Position numbers and translations under genes: made by a program. DNA of 33,308 bases from contig JAKQPD010000139.1 of NCBI GenBank assembly GCA_029564935.1, positions 1 to 33,308 on the forward strand, read 5' to 3'. This document shows positions 25,696-33,308 of the stretch, in pieces. Numbering within the stretch: position 1 is the first letter of the stretch; each line of letters opens with the position of its first letter. Source of the stretch: Bacteroidota bacterium. Lineage in GTDB: Bacteria > Bacteroidota > Bacteroidia > Bacteroidales > VadinHA17. The notes beneath the pieces were generated by a model. That model worked only from the letters and a program-made list of their open reading frames with translations. It did not search any database and was not told the DNA's origin.

Positions 25696-26259
25696 ATGAA
25701 ACCAAGATTATTTCTAATTGTTATTACTCTTTTGACAACCGTAGTAATATATGGTCAGACGTCTGACAATGCTGTAACAGGTTTGTTATTATCAGCATAT
25801 TCTGAAAGAAATTATACAGCCGATCCTGTGACCGATGAACAGATTGATATCATTCTTAAATGCGGGATCAAAGCCCCAAGTGCAGTAAATCGTCAGCCCT
25901 GGAAATTCACGGTGGTAAATGACACTGCCACAATGAAGCAGGCAATTCCTAATATTGTTCAGGGGAATGTAATAATTGTAATTTCAGGACTTGTATCCCA
26001 GACCGGAACCACACCCGATTTCGATTGCGGACTAGCCACGGAGAATATGTTTGTAGCCGCACACGGACTCGGACTGGGGGCAAGGATTTACACCGGACCT
26101 GTCAGGAACGTAAACCTCAACAGGGATCTGTTTCAGATCCCGGCAGGATATAATGCCGTTTCACTGCTGAGGATCGGTAATGTTGATAAGAATGTTGACG
26201 CAGTTTCTGCTGCAACTCCAAGAAAAACTCCTGAAGAGATCATCAATTACAAGAAATAG
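25696..26259 (+). CDS. Exported nitroreductase-family protein
   Basis: I start it at ATG 25696, which gives a good signal peptide (MKPRLFLIVITLLTTVVIYG-Q); an ATG at 25666 would place ten polar residues in front of it. The mature part, about 165 residues, is a short nitroreductase (FMN-dependent) fold: SERNYTADPVTDEQIDIIL, then APSAVNRQPWKF, the FMN phosphate-binding loop seen in the family, and GLATENMFVAAHGLGLGA. Export of a flavin enzyme is unusual, though such proteins occur in Bacteroidota. The substrate is unknown. Confidence 0.85.
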   Translation: MKPRLFLIVITLLTTVVIYGQTSDNAVTGLLLSAYSERNYTADPVTDEQIDIILKCGIKAPSAVNRQPWKFTVVNDTATMKQAIPNIVQGNVIIVISGLVSQTGTTPDFDCGLATENMFVAAHGLGLGARIYTGPVRNVNLNRDLFQIPAGYNAVSLLRIGNVDKNVDAVSAATPRKTPEEIINYKK

Positions 26260-26286
26260 TTCTGTTAATTGAGGATTAAATAAATC

Positions 26287-26338
26287 GGGTTGCCGGTTGC
26301 AGGGTGCTTTGTTACTGCTTACTGGTTGCTGGTTTGTA
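26287..26338 (+). repeat. Degenerate GGTTGC repeat
   Basis: The hexamer GGTTGC or close variants recur (GGTTGCCGGTTGCAGGGTGC, then ACTGGTTGCTGGTTTG) between the nitroreductase and tannase-like genes. It is a short, decayed simple repeat, similar in nature to the octamer array at 208-287. Confidence 0.5.
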
Positions 26339-26410
26339 CCTATATTGTCCGTATGGATTTGATGCCCGGCTGTTTGAAAAATTGTAAAACTCTAGAAAGC
26401 ACATAAAGCG

Positions 26411-27940
26411 ATGCATAAAGTAATAAAGATGACAGTTTTATTAATGATCATCAACACACTTTTGTTATGTATTTCCGCAGGTCAATCGACGGATCGCTTA
26501 CTGTTTCCCAGAGATAACTTTACGTTGGAGACGAAGACAATTATAACCTCTGCGGGAGAGAAAAAGGTTACTTACCGTTCTTATTTGCATATTCCCTATG
26601 TTTCAAAACCTGTGGATAAAGATTATCAAAGCCTTAATGTCAGTGTTCCGGTTGAGATCGATAATATAACTGTTGATGCCTCAAATGCACCTATATTATT
26701 TGTCATTGGAGTAGGCGGTTATATGTCCGTTAATAATGCACGCAGCGGTGAAGGAGCAACCATGGGTGCTCCGGCCAGGCAAAAGACCAGTCTGCCGCCT
26801 GTACCATCAGGAGTTCAGGGCAGGACTCCCGGAAGCATCAGCCGGATAAGCAGCAGGCAGGATCTGGCGCTTGCTTCCGGTTATGTTGTGGTATCACCGG
26901 GATGCAGGGGACGTGACAACAAAGCGTCCGATGGTACATTTTATGGTAAAGCTCCGGCAGCTATAGTCGACCTGAAAGCTGCTGTCCGGTACATTCGGCA
27001 TAACAAGGGTGTTTTACCGGGAAATACGGATAGAATTGTATCAGTCGGATGCAGCGCCGGAGGTGCGCTCTCAGCTCTGCTCGGAGCCTCCGGTAATAGT
27101 CCTTTGTATGATAAATACCTTAAGGAAACAGGTGCTGCGAATGAGGAAGATGACATTTTTGCCAGTGCCTGTTTCAGTCCGATAACCGACCTGGAACATG
27201 CTGATATGGCCTATGAATGGAATTACGGGTCATTACCGGCCCGTTCAGGACTGGTGGATCAGGAATTATCAAACCAGCTTAAATCTATGTTTTCCGCTTA
27301 CCAGGCATCTTTAAAACTTCAGGGTAAAGATGGTTTCGGGCTCATTACAGCGGATAATTATGACGAATATCTTCTGAAGTTTTATCTTTTCCCCTCGGCG
27401 GATAAATATCTGAAAGGCCTCGGTGATGAAAAACGAAAGGAATATCTTCAGAAGAACACCTGGATCACGTGGACTGACCAGGGCTCCAAATTCACCTTTA
27501 AGGATTATGTTTCACATGTCGGAAGAATGAAAGGACTTCCGGCTTTCGATGATTTTAGTATGAGTCAGCCAGAACCAAATCTATTCGGAAATAAAACAAC
27601 TGATTCACGCCATTTTACAAATTTCAGTCTCAGACATTCTACAGGTAATATGAATGCAGAGATCGACAGCGAAGTCACTGAGCTTGTAAACATGATGAAT
27701 GCGATGTATTTCATCAGGAATAACAATAAAGATTGTGCCGGTTACTGGTGGCTCAGGAACGGCACTAGCGATAATCATACATCACAGACCGTAATGGTTA
27801 ATCTGGTTATAAGTCTGGAGAACCTGAAAAAGGATGTAAACAGCTGGACCTTTTGGGATGGCGGACATTGTGCGGATGAAGATCCCGAAGGGTTTATTGA
27901 CTGGATCGGAAGAATTACAGGTTACAACGAGGTAAAGTAA
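26411..27940 (+). CDS. Exported tannase-like (subtype B) alpha/beta-hydrolase esterase
   Basis: 509 residues with a signal peptide (1-26). It resembles bacterial tannases, which cleave galloyl esters, and related feruloyl esterases. Characteristic stretches are SPGCRGRDN (162-170), GKAPAAIVDLKAAVRYIRHN (179-198) and FSPITDLEHADMAYEWNYG (255-273). The catalytic triad can be read as Ser215 (GCSAGG), Asp454 (NGTSDNHTS) and His486 (WDGGHCADED). A Cys at 214 replaces the Thr I expect in tannases next to the serine. The large lid insertion (about 270-400) is present. It fits the theme of plant-polymer use; the true ester substrate is not proven. Confidence 0.85.
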   Translation: MHKVIKMTVLLMIINTLLLCISAGQSTDRLLFPRDNFTLETKTIITSAGEKKVTYRSYLHIPYVSKPVDKDYQSLNVSVPVEIDNITVDASNAPILFVIGVGGYMSVNNARSGEGATMGAPARQKTSLPPVPSGVQGRTPGSISRISSRQDLALASGYVVVSPGCRGRDNKASDGTFYGKAPAAIVDLKAAVRYIRHNKGVLPGNTDRIVSVGCSAGGALSALLGASGNSPLYDKYLKETGAANEEDDIFASACFSPITDLEHADMAYEWNYGSLPARSGLVDQELSNQLKSMFSAYQASLKLQGKDGFGLITADNYDEYLLKFYLFPSADKYLKGLGDEKRKEYLQKNTWITWTDQGSKFTFKDYVSHVGRMKGLPAFDDFSMSQPEPNLFGNKTTDSRHFTNFSLRHSTGNMNAEIDSEVTELVNMMNAMYFIRNNNKDCAGYWWLRNGTSDNHTSQTVMVNLVISLENLKKDVNSWTFWDGGHCADEDPEGFIDWIGRITGYNEVK

Positions 27941-27970
27941 CTATCCGCAAATGCATTACCGGACTTTAAA

Positions 27971-27991
27971 AAATCCTGATTCAGGAGATTT
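27971..27991. terminator. Possible bidirectional terminator hairpin
   Basis: AAATCCTGA and TCAGGAGATTT can form an imperfect stem, with two bases bulged, between the convergent tannase-like gene and the M28 remnant. A run of A residues precedes it. It is weak, but the position fits. Confidence 0.3.
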
Positions 27992-27996
27992 GTCTG

Positions 27997-28290
27997 TCAA
28001 CAATTCTCAAATCCTCTTTCCCAGTGAGGCACCATTACTTTCTGAAGCCATACGGTGTCAGCCCCTGCATTTATTAAAGCCTGACGTGTAAATTCAATTG
28101 CCTTTAAAGATGCCGGAGAACCCGACAGCCTTCCTCCGGTATGTTTGCACAGATATCTGAGCTGATTGTATGCTGTTGTATCTGTGAGTGCTTCATTAAA
28201 AATTGAGGTCAATACCTTTTCAGGCTGCTGGGATTTCAATAAGGATGAGAACAGCAGAAGAATAAATAGAGAAAATATATTGTTTGCCAT
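27997..28290 (-). pseudogene. N-terminal remnant of an exported M28-type peptidase
   Basis: 97 residues: a signal peptide (MANNIFSLFILLLFSSLLKS-Q) and the opening of a Bacteroidota M28/M20-like aminopeptidase (YNQLRYLCKHTGGRLSGSP, then VWLQKVMVPHWERG). Intact members are about 450 residues and hold the zinc ligands further on; none of that is present. The frame stops after ERGFENC, and the 56 bp to the convergent tannase-like gene have no more of it. I read it as a deletion product. It is probably inactive. Confidence 0.7.
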
Positions 28291-28317
28291 TGGTATGCTG
28301 ATGATATGGTAAATCTT

Positions 28318-28352
28318 ATTTGATTAATGCTCAATCAAATCACAGATTTGAT
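28318..28352. promoter_or_regulatory. Overlapping ATTTGAT palindromes
   Basis: ATTTGATT (28318-28325) pairs with AATCAAAT (28333-28340), and ATCAAATC (28334-28341) pairs with GATTTGAT (28345-28352). The middle arm is shared, so the two hairpins exclude each other. A further palindrome, TTGAC-tttg-GTCAA, lies at 28378-28391. They sit upstream of the M28 remnant and may be an old operator or attenuator. Confidence 0.4.
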
Positions 28353-28535
28353 AATAATACATTATTGTCAAATAAAATTGACTTTGGTCAAACCCTGGTT
28401 TATCTTTGATAAAATAAATCAGGAAACTATTGCGGCAATAAAAAGGTTGCTGGAAGTTTAGCCCTGATTCTCATTTTGATCTTTAGTCCTGGTACTACAT
28501 GAAAAGAAAATTGTAATTGTTCTTTCGTTGAGCAA

Positions 28536-29231
28536 TCATCTGGATACAATATGATAACAACCCTGGCTTTTTTCATATGTTGCCCAGCATTTTTTTTCTT
28601 CTCTCATCTTCCAGATAACCTCCGCCAGGGCTTCCTTCATATACCATTTATCACACTCGGTGACATAAAGCTTTTTTAAATGAAACCTTGCATAGGAAAT
28701 ATCAAATGCATTGCCATTAAGATGTGGGCTGTTGTCCGATGCATTGGTATTTTTCTTCCCAAGGCTTTTCAGATTTCCGGTTGTACGGGTCATCGATGTA
28801 ATTATAAATCCGGAACCTATCAGTCCGTCTTTTCTGACTTTCTTCCTGAACCTTTTACCGGTTTCTTTCAGGAGCTTTTTACTTTCCCTTGTAAGATAGG
28901 GATAGCTGTAGGCCATTTTTTCAACTTTATAATATCTGCTGTTCCTTACCCTGAACAACTGTCCAGTTGAAATCCTCCTTGCAATATCAGCTTCATCAGT
29001 GCATTTCTCTATCCCTTTTGACCGGGCATTATCTATGTAATCAGGTATCCTGTCATTAAGTTTCCGGCTGAACACCTGCTGATAATTCCTGCAGTCCTTG
29101 CTGAAAAATGAAAAAAAAGCAGATCTGTTCGTTTCAGGAATAAAGATGAAACCGAAAGCTGAAGCAGTTAAAATAAATAACCATATCTTAAGACGATACT
29201 CTTTCCTGAGCCTTATCCTTCTGATATGCAT
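28536..29231 (-). CDS. DUF5715 protein, M15-like peptidase fold
   Basis: 231 residues with a basic N-terminus and one membrane or signal segment (about 15-31). The C-terminal part matches DUF5715, which looks like M15/VanY-type peptidoglycan peptidases: TSMTRTTGNLKSLGKKN (145-161), then SPHLNGNAFDISY with His170 and Asp177, and QGCYHIVS with His227. These three residues would be the zinc ligands by analogy. It likely trims cell-wall peptides in the periplasm. It follows the nitrilase gene by 10 bp, so the two are cotranscribed. Confidence 0.78.
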   Translation of the reverse strand: MHIRRIRLRKEYRLKIWLFILTASAFGFIFIPETNRSAFFSFFSKDCRNYQQVFSRKLNDRIPDYIDNARSKGIEKCTDEADIARRISTGQLFRVRNSRYYKVEKMAYSYPYLTRESKKLLKETGKRFRKKVRKDGLIGSGFIITSMTRTTGNLKSLGKKNTNASDNSPHLNGNAFDISYARFHLKKLYVTECDKWYMKEALAEVIWKMREEKKCWATYEKSQGCYHIVSR

Positions 29232-29241
29232 TAATTACTAT

Positions 29242-30588
29242 TTATTCTCCTAATATTCCGAAAAGATCAGCCCGGCGGTCCTTACGCCAGACTCCTTTCC
29301 AGATTCCAAGTCCTGCATTACCTATCCAGTTCCATGGCGGATTGAAATTAAGATCGATTTCTGATGTTATAAGAGTGCCCTGTATCCCGCTTTCCTGAAG
29401 TATATCACCTGCAGGGTTAACAATTACACTGTGTCCGTCAAAAATATTTGTTACGAAATATACCCCGTTGTCGAAAGCTCTTGCACGGGCTGTCAGTTTC
29501 CATGATTCCGGTCCCCTGACATCGCCCCAGACAGGACAAAACAGAATTTCAGCGCCATTGATGGCCAGTATCCTCGATATTTCCGGGAAGGCGCTGTCCC
29601 AGCATATAAGAATGCCGATCCTCCCGAAATCAGTTGTAAACACCGGGAATGTATTTCCGGGTACAGCTCCGGCTTCAGTTTCAGAATCAGGAAGCTGCAC
29701 TTTTTCATATATCCCTTCGATCTTTCCGGTGCGGCCATAAAGTACAGCTACATTCTTTAAAGTATCTCCTTTCCAGCTGTAAAGACCCGAAACTATATAC
29801 ATGCCGTACTCTTTTGCTTTTTCAGACATCATTGCCGAGGCACTGCCCTCCAGTGTATTGGATTCGGTCTTTTGCATCCCGAGGCCTGTATTGCATGTCG
29901 GCCATCCCTCTGGAAGACATATTATTGTACACCCTTCTTTGCCGGCCTTGTCGATCATTTCACTCATTAAAGCAATATTCTTTTCTACAGTCGGTCCCGG
30001 AGGCCGGAAATAAAAAGTACCGACTTTAATTTTCCTAGGGAGTTCCTCGGCACACGCTTCAAATGAGATATCATCCCACCAGACCGTCCCGGTACTCCAT
30101 CTGAACTCCAGAGATAATTCAGCTGTTGTGGACCCTTTTACCGCTTTGATCCTGTCAGATGCATGAAACCATCCATCAGATTCACCTTCAATAGTATATA
30201 TGTAATTATATCCAAGTTGTTCCTTCCCCCTGAACCATTTTACCCTGATAAGTACATTTTTATGAACGGAACTTATATTCTCAGTCCTGAACCTCGCAGT
30301 GACAAGATACGTCTGATCTCCTGTTATTCCAAATGTCTGAACAGCTCTGCCATGGCAGTTGGGATTGGAACTTTCCATCTTGAGTCCTGACCTACCGCTG
30401 AAAAATATATTATTATCAACTGTTGTAGTTGGTTGCATTGATTCAACGGGTCCGGTTATTTTCCAGCTGACCGGATTGACCGGTGAAGCCTCAAATCCCG
30501 GATTCAGGATCAGATTATCGGCTTTCGCAATACCTGGTCCGGTAAGTAAACCCGTCGCAAAGAGAAGGGTAAGTACTCTGTTATTCAT
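29242..30588 (-). CDS. Exported nitrilase-family amidohydrolase with N-terminal CBM-like domain
   Basis: 448 residues. A signal peptide (1-23) is followed by a beta-sandwich (about 24-178) that resembles carbohydrate-binding modules: NLILNPGFEASP...SW near the start and VWWDDISFE at the end. The carbon-nitrogen hydrolase domain (about 187-430) has the Glu-Lys-Cys triad: Glu227 (CLPEGWP), Lys296 (YEKVQLP) and Cys329 (LICWDSAFPE). Nitrilase relatives cleave amides or carbamoyl groups, mostly in the cytoplasm. Export plus a sugar-binding domain suggests an amide on a glycan or glycoconjugate. It is 55 bp behind the TIM-barrel isomerase gene. Confidence 0.86.
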   Translation of the reverse strand: MNNRVLTLLFATGLLTGPGIAKADNLILNPGFEASPVNPVSWKITGPVESMQPTTTVDNNIFFSGRSGLKMESSNPNCHGRAVQTFGITGDQTYLVTARFRTENISSVHKNVLIRVKWFRGKEQLGYNYIYTIEGESDGWFHASDRIKAVKGSTTAELSLEFRWSTGTVWWDDISFEACAEELPRKIKVGTFYFRPPGPTVEKNIALMSEMIDKAGKEGCTIICLPEGWPTCNTGLGMQKTESNTLEGSASAMMSEKAKEYGMYIVSGLYSWKGDTLKNVAVLYGRTGKIEGIYEKVQLPDSETEAGAVPGNTFPVFTTDFGRIGILICWDSAFPEISRILAINGAEILFCPVWGDVRGPESWKLTARARAFDNGVYFVTNIFDGHSVIVNPAGDILQESGIQGTLITSEIDLNFNPPWNWIGNAGLGIWKGVWRKDRRADLFGILGE

Positions 30589-30643
30589 ATGTTTACGGTT
30601 TTACGCATTATCCTGAGATTCCCGGAATGTCGGGATTATTTTG

Positions 30644-31708
30644 TTATCCGATAATCCCAGCAAGGAATTCTCTTGCAAGTTTCACCTGATTATCCACATA
30701 TTTAATATCACCACGGGTATGGTCTTCATTAAGTACAGGGTGACATAGTTCAAAAGTAAAATAACCATTATATCCGATTTCGTTCATTAATCCGATGTAA
30801 TGCCGGTAATCCGGATTTTTTCCACCGGCATAATAATCCAGGATAAGGGGTTTTATTGATCCGTCCTTATCACGGAAATATTCTCCTCCATAATGTGAAT
30901 GGACCTGAAGCTTCCCGACTTCTCTGACGGCATGGGCAACATAATCTTTATCAAGATTTTCCATTATCGGGAGGTCGAGGCATATTTTAAGCCATGGTGA
31001 ATTGACCTCCTTAACCAGGTCGAGGGTATCCTTCCAGGTTCTTATCAGCGGTGCGTGATTCTGGAGCGCCATTGTAATGCCAAATTCTTCTCCGAACTTC
31101 GCAGATTCTTTAAGACAATCCTTAACAAAATTCCACCTGTCAAGCCTGGTCGCAAAAGGGAACTGTCTTTCGAAGGTATAGAAATTTCCTCTGGTAAGGT
31201 CATACGTACCCACCCCTTCATGAATTGGCACACCTGGCCATGCAGCAAACAGCCGGACGATTTTTGCTCCCAGGTCCTTAGCCAGCCTGGCGGTTTCGCG
31301 TACCATAAGAAGCTGACATTCCCTGTGCTCCGGAACAGGACTTGAAAAATCATTATTAGCCGCTACTGCCGGTATTTCCAGGCCGTTCTTCAGGAGAGCA
31401 TTGACCATTTCATCTCTTCTGCGATTGTTAAGATCGAGAGGGCAGCCCATCGGGCGTTTATTGTCGAGCTCCACCCCATCGAATCCGTAATCCTTTGCCC
31501 TTTTGCAGAATTCCTCAAAAGAAAGAGCCTGCCCCTCATACCATATTCCGCCATATGATATTGAATACAGCCCAAGCTTGATCTTCGGTTTTCCTCCCTG
31601 AGGGAGTTCTGATCCTGCCGCTTGTTCGTTAAAAGTGCCGTTCACGCTTCCAAACACTGCAGCTCCGGCTGCAGCACCTGACGTTTCAATGAATTTTCTG
31701 CGATTCAT
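30644..31708 (-). CDS. Exported sugar phosphate isomerase/epimerase-like TIM-barrel protein
   Basis: 354 residues with a Tat-type signal (MNRRKFIETSG and an Ala/Gly-rich core). The rest is the xylose isomerase-like/AP endonuclease 2 TIM barrel. Candidate metal or catalytic sites are the acidic and His residues in FDGVELDNK, ALQNH, ICLDLP, VHSHYGG and FTFELCHP at the ends of the strands. Relatives interconvert keto sugars or inositols or bind sugars. Its substrate is not known. It is the first gene of a three-gene minus-strand set and is divergent from the GH28-like gene over 138 bp. Confidence 0.83.
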   Translation of the reverse strand: MNRRKFIETSGAAAGAAVFGSVNGTFNEQAAGSELPQGGKPKIKLGLYSISYGGIWYEGQALSFEEFCKRAKDYGFDGVELDNKRPMGCPLDLNNRRRDEMVNALLKNGLEIPAVAANNDFSSPVPEHRECQLLMVRETARLAKDLGAKIVRLFAAWPGVPIHEGVGTYDLTRGNFYTFERQFPFATRLDRWNFVKDCLKESAKFGEEFGITMALQNHAPLIRTWKDTLDLVKEVNSPWLKICLDLPIMENLDKDYVAHAVREVGKLQVHSHYGGEYFRDKDGSIKPLILDYYAGGKNPDYRHYIGLMNEIGYNGYFTFELCHPVLNEDHTRGDIKYVDNQVKLAREFLAGIIG

Positions 31709-31846
31709 GGATAGTGATATTAAATTGGTCAGTAAAACATAAAATTAACTTTCAGCGTAAATAATACATAAAGATACTTAAACAGATGAAATTGATTAAT
31801 CTGTAATAATGCATATTTTTATATCAGTATTCTTTAAAAGCGACTA

Positions 31847-33308
31847 ATGGAAATGAGAAATAATGACAAAGACATAGCCGGCAGGATAGATCGTCGTTCA
31901 ATGTTAAAGAACGGGACAACTCTTATTGGGGCCGGATTTTTAGGTTCGGTGATGGTACCGTCCGAATCCACCATGAAGAACGGCTTCAATGTTTATAATG
32001 TAAGAGATTTCGGGGCAACAGGCAACAGGAATGATAAGGCTACCATACCGGTCCGGGAAGCAATTGAAGCATGTACCTCTGCCGGCGGAGGCACTGTCTA
32101 TGTGCCACCCGGAGAATATACAGTGGGAACACTACAGTTAAAAGACAATGTGAATCTCAATCTCGAAAGCGGAGCAACATTGTTTCTCAGCCAGGACCCT
32201 GCTGATTTCATCCAGGGCTCGCGGACAATGATCTATGCACAGGATGCAGTAAATATTTCTGTGACCGGAAGAGGTACTATTGACGGACTGGCAAAATATG
32301 AATTCGTCGAAATGCGGGGAGAAGATCCGGAGATAATTACTGAAATAGAAATAGCCAGAAAAGCGGGTGTGGATATGAGAAGATATTACAGGACCGGTAT
32401 GCAGACATATATGTTCATCCTTAACAACTGTACTAATATCCTGCTGAGTGACATAACGGTCATAAATTCGCCTCTCTGGAATATAAGATTGAATGATTGT
32501 AACCGCGTTTTTATAAGAGGTATTCATATTTTCTCTGATCTTGAAAAGGGAGTGAATGCCGATGGGATTGACATATGCTGTACAAGCAATGTTACAATAT
32601 CCGATTCGGTGATTGTGACCGGAGATGATTCGATCGTCCTTAAAACACCCGCACGGAAAGGCCAGGAAAAAGTCAATCCCGTGGAAAATGTTGTTGTCAC
32701 CAATTGTATCCTCTCTTCATCTTCAACCCCACTGATGATCGGAACTGAAACATTCGCAGATATCCGTCATGTCATTTTCAGCAACTGTACAATCCGTAAT
32801 TCCAACAAGGGATTCGGGATCAATGTCCAGGATGGTGCAACGGTGAGCGATATTATTTTCAGGGATCTGACTGTAGAAACAAACAGACGGCACTGGAACT
32901 GGTGGGGAAGTGCAGAACTATGCAAGTTCAAGCTCAGCAGAAGATCTGAAAACTCAAAGCTGGGACGAATAAAGGATATTGTTATTGACACAATAATTTC
33001 ACATCCCCGGGGAACAAGCACTATTAAAGGTCAGCCGGACCAGCCGATTGAGAACATCAGAATAAACAATGTCCAGATGTTCATGGAGCCTGAAGATGCG
33101 ATCGATAAAAGAAGTTCACACGCACTGATGATCGAAGATGTTAAAGGACTTGTCATAAAGGATATGACAGTAAAATGGAATGAAGAAAATCCTGAAAAGA
33201 ACTGGCAGAGTGCGCTTGTACTTAATAATGTTTCCGGTTTTGAGATCAGATACTTTTCGGGTCGGCAGGGACTTTTAAACGGATCAGATCCGGCAATCCT
33301 CCTGGAGA
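31847..33308 (+). CDS. Tat-exported GH28-like right-handed beta-helix protein (3' end outside the window)
   Basis: An open frame runs from ATG 31847 past the window edge, 487 residues so far. A Tat-like signal IDRRSMLKNG (14-23) is followed by VRDFGATGNRNDKATIPVREAI (about 52-73), the typical start of pectate lyase/polygalacturonase helices. Parallel beta-helix rungs follow. NADGID (237-242) and VTGDDSI (257-263) match the catalytic Asp motifs of GH28. The usual GHG motif is absent; STPLMIGTE occupies that place, and no RIK motif is seen. It may therefore be a relative with another specificity (for example a rhamno- or xylogalacturonan enzyme) or inactive. Confidence 0.85.
   Translation, partial: MEMRNNDKDIAGRIDRRSMLKNGTTLIGAGFLGSVMVPSESTMKNGFNVYNVRDFGATGNRNDKATIPVREAIEACTSAGGGTVYVPPGEYTVGTLQLKDNVNLNLESGATLFLSQDPADFIQGSRTMIYAQDAVNISVTGRGTIDGLAKYEFVEMRGEDPEIITEIEIARKAGVDMRRYYRTGMQTYMFILNNCTNILLSDITVINSPLWNIRLNDCNRVFIRGIHIFSDLEKGVNADGIDICCTSNVTISDSVIVTGDDSIVLKTPARKGQEKVNPVENVVVTNCILSSSSTPLMIGTETFADIRHVIFSNCTIRNSNKGFGINVQDGATVSDIIFRDLTVETNRRHWNWWGSAELCKFKLSRRSENSKLGRIKDIVIDTIISHPRGTSTIKGQPDQPIENIRINNVQMFMEPEDAIDKRSSHALMIEDVKGLVIKDMTVKWNEENPEKNWQSALVLNNVSGFEIRYFSGRQGLLNGSDPAILLE

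Noticed and set aside
31782-31804. ACAGAT...ATCTGT palindrome between the isomerase and GH28-like genes
   Set aside because: Arms are only 6 bp with an 11-bp gap; not enough to claim a site.
32138-32527. Minus-strand frame of 129 residues near the right end
   Set aside because: It lies wholly inside the GH28-like gene on the opposite strand and has no recognisable domain.

Overview
The window looks like an accessory and housekeeping stretch of a Bacteroidota chromosome, most likely Bacteroidales/Marinilabiliales-like. The basis is family content: a GH92 alpha-mannosidase, DUF1080, a FISUMP lipoprotein, DUF5715, a DUF6051-like hydrolase, Tat-exported polysaccharide enzymes and a LytTR regulator with a membrane domain. 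Starts generally lack a Shine-Dalgarno, and two promoters match the Bacteroidota -7 element TAnnTTTG. There are no rRNA or tRNA genes, no CRISPR array, no transposase, no phage genes and no SusC/SusD pair.

Layout. 1-62 is the end of an unidentified gene, followed by a repeat-rich leader (about 85-371) before an exported P1/S58 aminopeptidase (399-1532). Next come a DUF1080 protein (minus), GH92 (plus) and a minus-strand run of a Tat-exported GHL6-like glycosidase, hypA and hypB (8071 to 4640). A decayed enolase-superfamily start (8211-8396), a metallophosphoesterase, a FISUMP lipoprotein (minus) and a pair of exported proteins (coiled coil; TPR plus possible barrel) follow. The central minus-strand block holds typA, trkH, kdpE, kdpD, a BASS-type transporter and a DUF6051-like hydrolase. 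A plus-strand block (23086-27940) has a membrane LytTR regulator, an isochorismatase-ThuA fusion, an exported nitroreductase and a tannase-like esterase. The right end has a truncated M28 peptidase, a minus-strand set (TIM-barrel isomerase, exported nitrilase, DUF5715) and a GH28-like protein that runs off the edge.

How the genes fit together. Most products are exported and act on glycans, esters, amides or peptides, which suits a scavenger of plant or algal debris. The clearest regulatory unit is for potassium: an identical 20-bp box made of two TTTATA half-sites 11 bp apart lies upstream of both kdpDE and trkH. I infer a KdpE regulon that has trkH in place of kdpFABC in this window.

Most unusual points: typA has no ATG, GTG or TTG start for its full length, and ACG sits where the start should be; KdpD keeps a P-loop stub but lacks about 330 residues of its input region; a symmetric composite inverted repeat of about 290 bp lies between trkH and kdpE; hypAB sits behind a glycosidase with no hydrogenase in view; two N-terminal gene remnants mark past deletions. 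I found no clearly new defence or mobile system.
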